NCBI RefSeq assembly: GCF_030272615.1
Contig: NC_081415.1
Coordinates: 506,741,373 to 506,805,372, forward strand
DNA: 64,000 bases
Direction of reading: 5' to 3'
Source: Cryptomeria japonica
Lineage: Eukaryota > Streptophyta > Pinopsida > Cupressales > Cupressaceae
The notes beneath the pieces are model-generated. The model was not told where the DNA came from, searched no databases, and saw nothing but the letters and a program-made list of their open reading frames with translations. The position numbers were made by a program, and so were the translations under genes. This document shows positions 58,187-64,000 of this stretch, piece by piece (positions within the stretch are counted from its first letter, which is position 1; each line of letters starts with the position of its first letter).

Positions 58187-59293
58187 TGTTGGAATCAAGG
58201 AACATTAAGAGGGGGGGGGGGGGGGGTGAATCAATGTTCTACAAGCTTGAACTTTGTTAGTCTATTCTTTCAACCACTTAATACATTGAATGAAAAGAAA
58301 GATGGAAGAACACAAAGAAATCAAACACGACACCATAGCACAATGATTTTATACATGGAAAACCCGGTCAAGGGAAAAACCATGGTGGGGGTGAGATCCA
58401 CAGATGAGTATACTCAAATATAAAGTTTTACAATGAGAATGCACATGCATTCAACCACACTTCCTAGAGCTCACTGCTCAAGCAAGAGAGGCTCACTGCC
58501 TACAAATTAATTACAATAGATCATTGAAGTATATGAACTAAATAATAGCATCTACAAATGCTTGATTATAGTTCTGGTCAAGCACATTTTACAAACATTT
58601 CATATTCTATCTTATACTGCTCTGATTCACTGTTTTGCAATAATCCGGAGCACAAATCTCTAACCTACACATGAAACTACGCACAATAGATCACCAACAC
58701 CTTTTGCATACCCACCAATATCCAAATGATCATAATAATAAATCTTATATATCTGCAACAAGAAATCACATCCATCGCTAGTTGGATCAAGAACACTTAC
58801 AACATTATTGAAACGTGTCCACATAGTTGGGTCAATCCAAACTCAAATACCAATGCGGACAAAAAAATTGTTCACACGCTACCTCAACCCTCGAAAAAAA
58901 TACCTAGATCACAAAAACCATCACCAAAATTGATCCACATAATTCACATAAGGATTATCAACACAAGACTTCCATCCTGTATTGCCAAACTGAAAACCGA
59001 TACAAAGAGGCTTGTAAGTCACTAACCAAGAACTATTGGAGGCTAAAACTTTGGAATAGGGCAATCCAGACATCCATCTACCTTCCCTGAAATCTAAAAT
59101 ACAAAATGATAACCCAAAAACATGTACCTATCAAAATACTGAGCTCTGTCAGATACTTTGTTCAGGCTTGTCGAACTTGAACCAATCTCCAATCTAACTT
59201 TTGGTAGAATCAAATCACACAGTGCAGATGGGATAACTGACTTGGGTTGCCATCAATGACAACACTGGATGACCTGTGTAGTATTTCTAAGAA
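58187..59293 (-). repeat. 5' LTR of H
   Basis: 1107 bases, partner of 51788-52898. Its G run (58211-58226) is 16 long against 11 in the partner. The right edge overlaps a sequence that also reads as copia RNase H (tatttctaagaat), so the boundary is uncertain by about 15 bases. Confidence 0.85.
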
Positions 59294-60688
59294 TTTGGTG
59301 TTTCATTCCAAGACTAAGCATATATCTATCAAGTTTCACATGATATGTTGCCATCAATGCCAAAGGGGGAGATTGTTGGATGTTTGGGGAGATTGCTGGT
59401 AGTATGCTGCAAATATGTGCTTTAGTGATCTCTGAGATATGTGTTGTCATTGATGTCAACATATTTCTCTGTCTGTGTAAGTGTTGCAATGAGCTCAGTG
59501 AGTTGGTTTGTTTAGTATGTTGATGATCAAAGTTTACAGATTAAATGGTTTGTAGAGGATTGTGTGTAGACGATTCAGTGTAATTTTCAGAGGTCCACAT
59601 GAAGATTTGAGTGAGTTATGGATATATGTGTTGTGACTATTTTTTCTGTTATTCAGTTGTGACAAAGAGTCAGTACTTTGATCTGCATTGCTTCATATTG
59701 TAATATTCTGATTTGCAGATCTGAAGATATGTTTGGGACATTGATGTGTATCTTCAGTTCAGATGGTTCATGGTGTAGAGCTTCACAAGTGATTTTTCCA
59801 GGTTGAGAGTCATTGTAGTTAGTGTTTTTGAAGTTCGGTATAATGATGATATGATTCTAGTAATTTGAGTTGTTGCAAATGTTGTGGTGGTAATTCATGG
59901 TGCTTGTGGATGTTTCTGGATCATGTGCCTTTTGTGTTGGTGGTTCGCATCGATTGTTGTGTGTGTAATTTCTGATTTTCTCCAATGTGTTAGTGTTCTT
60001 CATTGTTTTGGTCGACTAAATGCTTGTAGCGTGTTGCAGATGTTCGGTGCATAATTCTTGGAGGTGTTTTATGTTCGAGGCATGTGATATGAGTCAGTGA
60101 TATGTCTTAGCCGACATTGCTTGGTCTGCATGTGATATTGTATAATGTGTGATTATATTTTTGTAATTAGGTGGTGAGTGTTGAGCCGACCTTGTGAAGA
60201 GTTGATTTCATGTATAAATAAAAAATGTAATATCTTTGTAATTGAGTGTGTATGGATGAGAATCAGAAGTGTATGTGCATTGAATGTATACATCTTTTAG
60301 AGGCACTGAAGAAGTGTGAGAAGAATTTATTATATGCTTAACCATAACTGTAACCAGGCATTAGAGATGCTATTTCTTCAGTTCATGATATTTCAAATGT
60401 GATTCGAATCTATTTGTAAGACAGTGAGTCTTCCCTAGGCAGTGAGCTCTAGGCAGTGTGCTTGAATGCATGTGCATTCCCCATTGTAATATTTCATATA
60501 CTTCTAATAGAGTATCATCATATTGTGGGTAGGTTCCCACCATGGTTTTTCCCTTGATCGGGTTTTCCATGTCAAAAATCTTGGTGTTATGTGTGTTCTA
60601 TATGTGTTGCTAATTTGTGCTTTTATGGTTAATTATCAAATCTGAGATTAAGTTTAATTTGTGTAAGTTTTTGTGACAACTGATTCAC
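59280..60688 (+). mobile_element. Copia fragment I: RNase H end, polypurine tract, LTR
   Basis: A + strand fragment related to D. It starts with the RNase H end (NLVFHSKTKHISIKFH, 59292-59339), then skips at once to the 3' tail ccatcaatgccaaaggggga and tract caaagggggagat (59361-59373). An LTR beginning TGTTGGATG at 59374 follows. The LTR shares with D the blocks tgcatgtgcattccccattg (about 60469-60488) and GTTTTTCCC then GGGTTTTCCATGTCAAAAAT (60545-60579). It stops at gattcac (60688) before the usual C run and CCAACA end, so it is truncated on both sides. Confidence 0.8.
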
Positions 60689-60848
60689 AATTTAATAATT
60701 ATTTTTTATATTAAAAAATAGGTTAAATTCAAATTCAGATAAACAAATATCAATTGATATTTGATATTATCAGCTGTATTTGGCATTGGTATATATTTTT
60801 AGTGTATATTTACGCTTAGATTATGTGTTTGTGTGCTTGGTACACAAA

Positions 60849-60965
60849 CATGCATGCGTGCGCGCGCACACACACACACGCACACGCACACATGCACACA
60901 CACACACACACATGCACACACACGCGTGCACACACACACACACACACATGCATACACAAACACAC
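60849..60965. repeat. Compound CA/CG microsatellite
   Basis: Alternating purine-pyrimidine sequence, mostly (CA)n with cgcgcg and atgc interruptions. Confidence 0.92.
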
Positions 60966-61862
60966 TTCTCACAATAACATGAAACAAATGATGCTAAAAT
61001 CCAAGAAAAAACATGTTTCCATAGGAGTTAGTTTCCTCATATTAATACCTACAAAAAATGTCCATATTTTTGGCACTTGTCATGTTCCTATGGAATTCAT
61101 GGTAGAGTATTCCAAAAAACACAATGTCATGAAAAAAATTGTGATTCCTGTTGTGAATTTGGCCTTGTTAACCACCACAACCCCCTAAATACTACAATGC
61201 CCATCATATTTTTCTTGCATGATAACTTCTTGTGATTTTTCCATCACAATGGTTAAGATTTTTCTTCACAAAATCCTAGTTTTCTACTTCACTAACCCAA
61301 TAAAAAGCCTTGAGAAATTGTTAAATATAATTGAACATGGTGATATTTTTTTATTTGAGTTTATTTTAAAGTATTGAAATATTTTTAGAGCAATTTTTGG
61401 TGGTGCTAGGCAATATGAATCCCTTCATCTTTAGTTTCCTCATAATGGTGTAATACTGTTAGGATTTTTTTTTGAAAGATAACTCAACTATGAAACAACA
61501 TAGAACACCATGTTTAAACAAACAAATACAATGAAATCATGAGATTGAGACTTCAAATGCAACCATATTAAGGAAATAAAATACTTCATACACAATCTCA
61601 CGACAACACTGAAGTAGACCCCTACATGCCTATAATGCATAAACATATAATTAAGCTATAATTTATGTGAGTGTGTGGGTTCTACAAGTGTAGGGTACAC
61701 ATGTCCCATTATTGAAATATGCATCCCTATCTTGAATTATGTTCTACCTCAACAATAAAGAGAGGTAAAATATAACTTGCATCCACCTCATGCCAAAATA
61801 TTTAGTTAGTCCATGTCAAGATTAAAAAGTCATAATCACAAACTAGTAATAACAAATAAACA

Positions 61863-61981
61863 ACCACTTGTATATAATTTACAAAAATAATCAATTTCAT
61901 ACTACCACTTGTATATAATTTACAAAAATAATAAATTTCATACTACCACTTGTATATAATTTACAAAAATAATCAATTTTT
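61863..61981. repeat. Three tandem 41-base repeats
   Basis: Units beginning accacttgtatataattt at 61863, 61904 and 61945, nearly identical. Confidence 0.92.
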
Positions 61982-62682
61982 TTTATATTAGATAGATCAT
62001 TTAGTAAAAAAATGATAACATATTCAAAACACTTAGATTGATAAGAGACCAATTCAAATCATGGATATTCTATGAAATAGAATACTAATTATCATAAGAA
62101 CATACAAAGCAAAGAGTCACTACATTTAGTACATCATATCAAAACATTGAACATGCACTCACTTAACTATTTATTTAAACATAAAAAAATATGTCCATAA
62201 TGCATAAATAAAAACATAGATGTAAAAATGTGTATGCTCTTCCCTTCGAACTTTGACATTACTTCATTAAACAAGGATCCACATTCTCATGCTGGAATGG
62301 TACTTCTTCTCAAACATGTAACTATACTTCTCATTTCTCTAAGGCTTTTGATGTTGACTCTCCTTCTCCATTTGATTTAGAGAAATATTACACAATTGGC
62401 TTTAAAATTATTTTTTAAGCATGGATACAAAGGAAATGGTCTTGTACACATGGAGCAAGGATTTAATGTCCCCGTGGAATTTACACCATACTTTTTTACA
62501 GTGGGCTTAGGTTATCACCTTCTCCTTTGTCTACATCCCCTCCATTATTTAATGTTTGTATGAATTCTTTTGAGAAGATAAATATTTATCCACAAAAGAA
62601 ACAATTGCTTCCTTTTACGTATCCTCTACTTAACAAGAGAGTATCCTATTGAGGCTTCTCAAATCCCACTTAACCAATCTTC

Positions 62683-63567
62683 TGTTAGGGTTCCCACAGA
62701 TATTGAGAGGGGGGGGGGGTGAATCAGTATTTGATCGGTAATGAGATTTTCTTAAAATTGAATATGCAGAACATAAAGTAACAGTATACCGGTATGCAAG
62801 AATTAATGTAAGTAACAGAATCAAAAACATCCACATGAAAGGAACACCATAAGACAAGATGTTTAACGAGGAAACCCGGTGTGGGAAAAACCTCGGTGGG
62901 ATTTGTGACCCACAATATTCACTTACTAGCCAATAAGAGAATATTACTTACAATAGGGGCCTGCACATGCAGGAAGGCCAACTGCCTAGAGCACACTGCT
63001 CAATAAGAAGTCACACTGACTTACAATGAGGATTTACACAAATCCAATATTCTGTACTGCTTTACAATAGCATCTTCAATGCCAGATTCAATACCGGTTC
63101 TTGCTCTGTTCTTTTGCATATACCCTTGACCTATATTTCGCACATTAGGTCTGCCTTATAATTTTCTTTTTGCTTCCTATCCATATCCTACAAATGTCTA
63201 CATTGATCTCTTTTATATACAAGAGTCATTTTACAATTTGCCAAGTCGGCTTACAATAAATAAACAAAATATTACATATCAAAAATCTTGTCGGCCTCTG
63301 TGCCAGTATACATATTTTCTTCTGTGCCAGTGTACATCTTCTGTGCCCGTGCCAGTGTAGAGTGATCTTGCTGATGCCGGTGCACTGTCTTGCTTGAATA
63401 ATTTTTTGTCGGTATAATGTCTTGCCGGTGCCATAGGATTGCAAGGTTGCCTGTGTAATGCTTTGCCGGTATAATGTCTTGCCAGTGCCATAGGATTGCA
63501 AGGTTGCCATCAATGGCAAAACCTTCAATCACACACAATGTCTCATTGGAGTGTCCATATGCCAACA
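62683..63567 (-). repeat. 3' LTR of J
   Basis: 885 bases. Carries an 11-G run (62709-62719), the shared block (aacgaggaaacccggt then gggaaaaacctcggt, 62863-62898), and an internal 57-base tandem pair (63411-63467 and 63468-63508, the second partial). Confidence 0.82.
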
Positions 63568-63740
63568 ATCTCCCCCTTTGGCGTTGATGGCAACACTCAT
63601 GAGAAATTTCAAAAGATATCCAAAAAATGTGTAGACCAAAAATGTTACCAAAAATGTGAGAGCTCCCCCTGAGCATGTGATCCCTGTGTTTTGAATTTTC
63701 TCATCCTACTACTCCCCCTTTGGCATCAATGACAAAGGTT
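63568..63740 (-). promoter_or_regulatory. Polypurine tracts and 3' tail of J
   Basis: CAAAGGGGGAGATTG next to the LTR (63566-63582) and TTGATGCCAAAGGGGGAG at about 63711-63728, both on the element strand. Confidence 0.8.
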
Positions 63741-63772
63741 AGTAGAGTTTGTAGTTGTACTAGTCCATAACC

Positions 63773-64000
63773 TCAACCTTGTAGTTGGGTAGTTATTATC
63801 TGAAGAATATCTCCCAAAATTAAGTTTATACCATCCATAAACTTCTTATTGTCTTTTATTGCTAACTCAGTTCTGTATACTGTACCGGTGAGATGCTGCA
63901 AGTGCTCTGCCAGTGTTTTGCTTCCCTGTGTTAGTGCCTCTGAGATTTCCTTCTGCAGAGATGCTAAATAGTCCAATCTTGGACTTAGTTTAGATCTCAA
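63773..64000 (-). CDS. C-terminal end of an unrecognised ORF in J (partial)
   Basis: At least 75 codons, open to the window edge, ending in a stop near 63773. It reads KLSPRLDYLASLQKEISEAL and KFMDGINLILGDILQIITTQ, helical and coiled-coil-like. It is not the RNase H end that normally precedes the copia 3' tail. It sits in the same place as the C-terminus of the H ORF, but I see no clear residue-level match in this short piece. Confidence 0.5.
   Translation of the reverse strand: MRSKLSPRLDYLASLQKEISEALTQGSKTLAEHLQHLTGTVYRTELAIKDNKKFMDGINLILGDILQIITTQLQG

Larger units (their letters stand above)
51788..59293 (-). mobile_element. Ty1/copia-derived element H with an unrecognised ORF
   Basis: A - strand element with LTRs 51788-52898 and 58187-59293 and an exact Met-type primer site TGGTATCAGAGCC. 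Inside it has only the C-terminal part of a copia gag (coiled coil and zinc knuckles), then a long frame without pol homology, then a 3' tail with two CAAAGGGGGAG-type blocks. No protease, integrase, RT or RNase H remains. The order gag, foreign ORF, polypurine tract resembles the place where SIRE/Maximus-type copia elements carry an extra ORF after pol. No target duplication was found: the left flank is gtagg, and the right side abuts a copia fragment. Confidence 0.82.
60689..62682. other. Unassigned AT-rich DNA with microsatellite and tandem repeat
   Basis: No coding homology on either strand. Contains an AC-rich microsatellite (60849-60965) and a 41-base triple repeat (61863-61981). Open frames over the microsatellite are artefacts. 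Confidence 0.6.
62683..64000 (-). mobile_element. 3' end of copia element J (runs off the window)
   Basis: LTR 62683-63567 (TGTTGGCATATGG to CCCTAACA on the element strand), tract CAAAGGGGGAGATTG next to it, a second TTGATGCCAAAGGGGGAG block about 145 bases further in, then a reading frame. The rest of the element lies beyond 64000, so its pol content is unknown. Confidence 0.82.

Noticed and set aside
60780-61188. Open frames of 65-121 codons over the CA tract
   Set aside because: Their length comes from the dinucleotide repeat; the peptides are His/Thr or Cys/Val runs and no codon conservation is visible.

Overview
This is nuclear DNA of a large-genome land plant. A gymnosperm (conifer-like) source is my best guess, because the window is almost entirely old, diverged, nested LTR retrotransposons with long single-family copia LTRs. 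That guess is an inference; nothing here identifies a species. I found no intact host gene and no rRNA, tRNA or CRISPR locus. The coding remnants are gag and pol of Ty3/gypsy and Ty1/copia elements, plus two passenger reading frames.

Left nest (about 222-27122). Chromovirus-type gypsy A (+ strand, 222-27122) is split in its integrase by chromovirus B (- strand, 4967-26148, flanked by gattt/gattt). B is interrupted four times over: a 1.17 kb solo-LTR-like insert (6983-8150), chromovirus C (- strand, 8360-14628), and copia D (+ strand, 15642-22420), which itself carries solo LTR E (18481-19608). Boundaries come from matching LTR ends, 5-6 base target duplications and Met-type primer sites. Behind the first LTR of D lies a 363-base second copy of the B reverse transcriptase segment that also follows the last LTR of D. 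This looks like a copy-and-rejoin repair scar.

Middle nest (28917-51510). Copia F (- strand, flanked by gttat/gttat) keeps gag and a damaged protease but no integrase, reverse transcriptase or RNase H. A 16 kb Tat-type gypsy, G (- strand, 32198-48168, flanked by atact/atacc), sits in its gag. G carries gag, protease, a G-patch-like segment, an archaeal-type RNase H and integrase, but most of its reverse transcriptase is deleted. Between its integrase and 3' LTR it holds an antisense plant-mobile-domain (PMD) reading frame of about 670 codons. Its 5' leader is built from 21-base periodic tandem arrays. The 5' LTR of F is broken by another solo copia LTR (49229-50134).

Right part. Copia H (- strand, 51788-59293) has lost the N-terminal part of gag and all of pol. 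In the place of pol it has a long decayed reading frame of about 1,045 codons that I do not recognise, itself broken by a tRNA-derived SINE with a perfect 19-base target duplication (55611-55834). A copia 3' fragment (I, + strand, 59280-60688), about 2 kb of simple-sequence and unassigned DNA, and the 3' end of a further copia element (J, - strand, 62683 to the window edge) follow. J also ends in a non-pol reading frame.

The most interesting items are the unrecognised ORF in H with its possible counterpart in J, the antisense PMD gene in G, whose 16 internal stops are all TAG or TGA, the 21-base arrays, and the chimeric junction in D.
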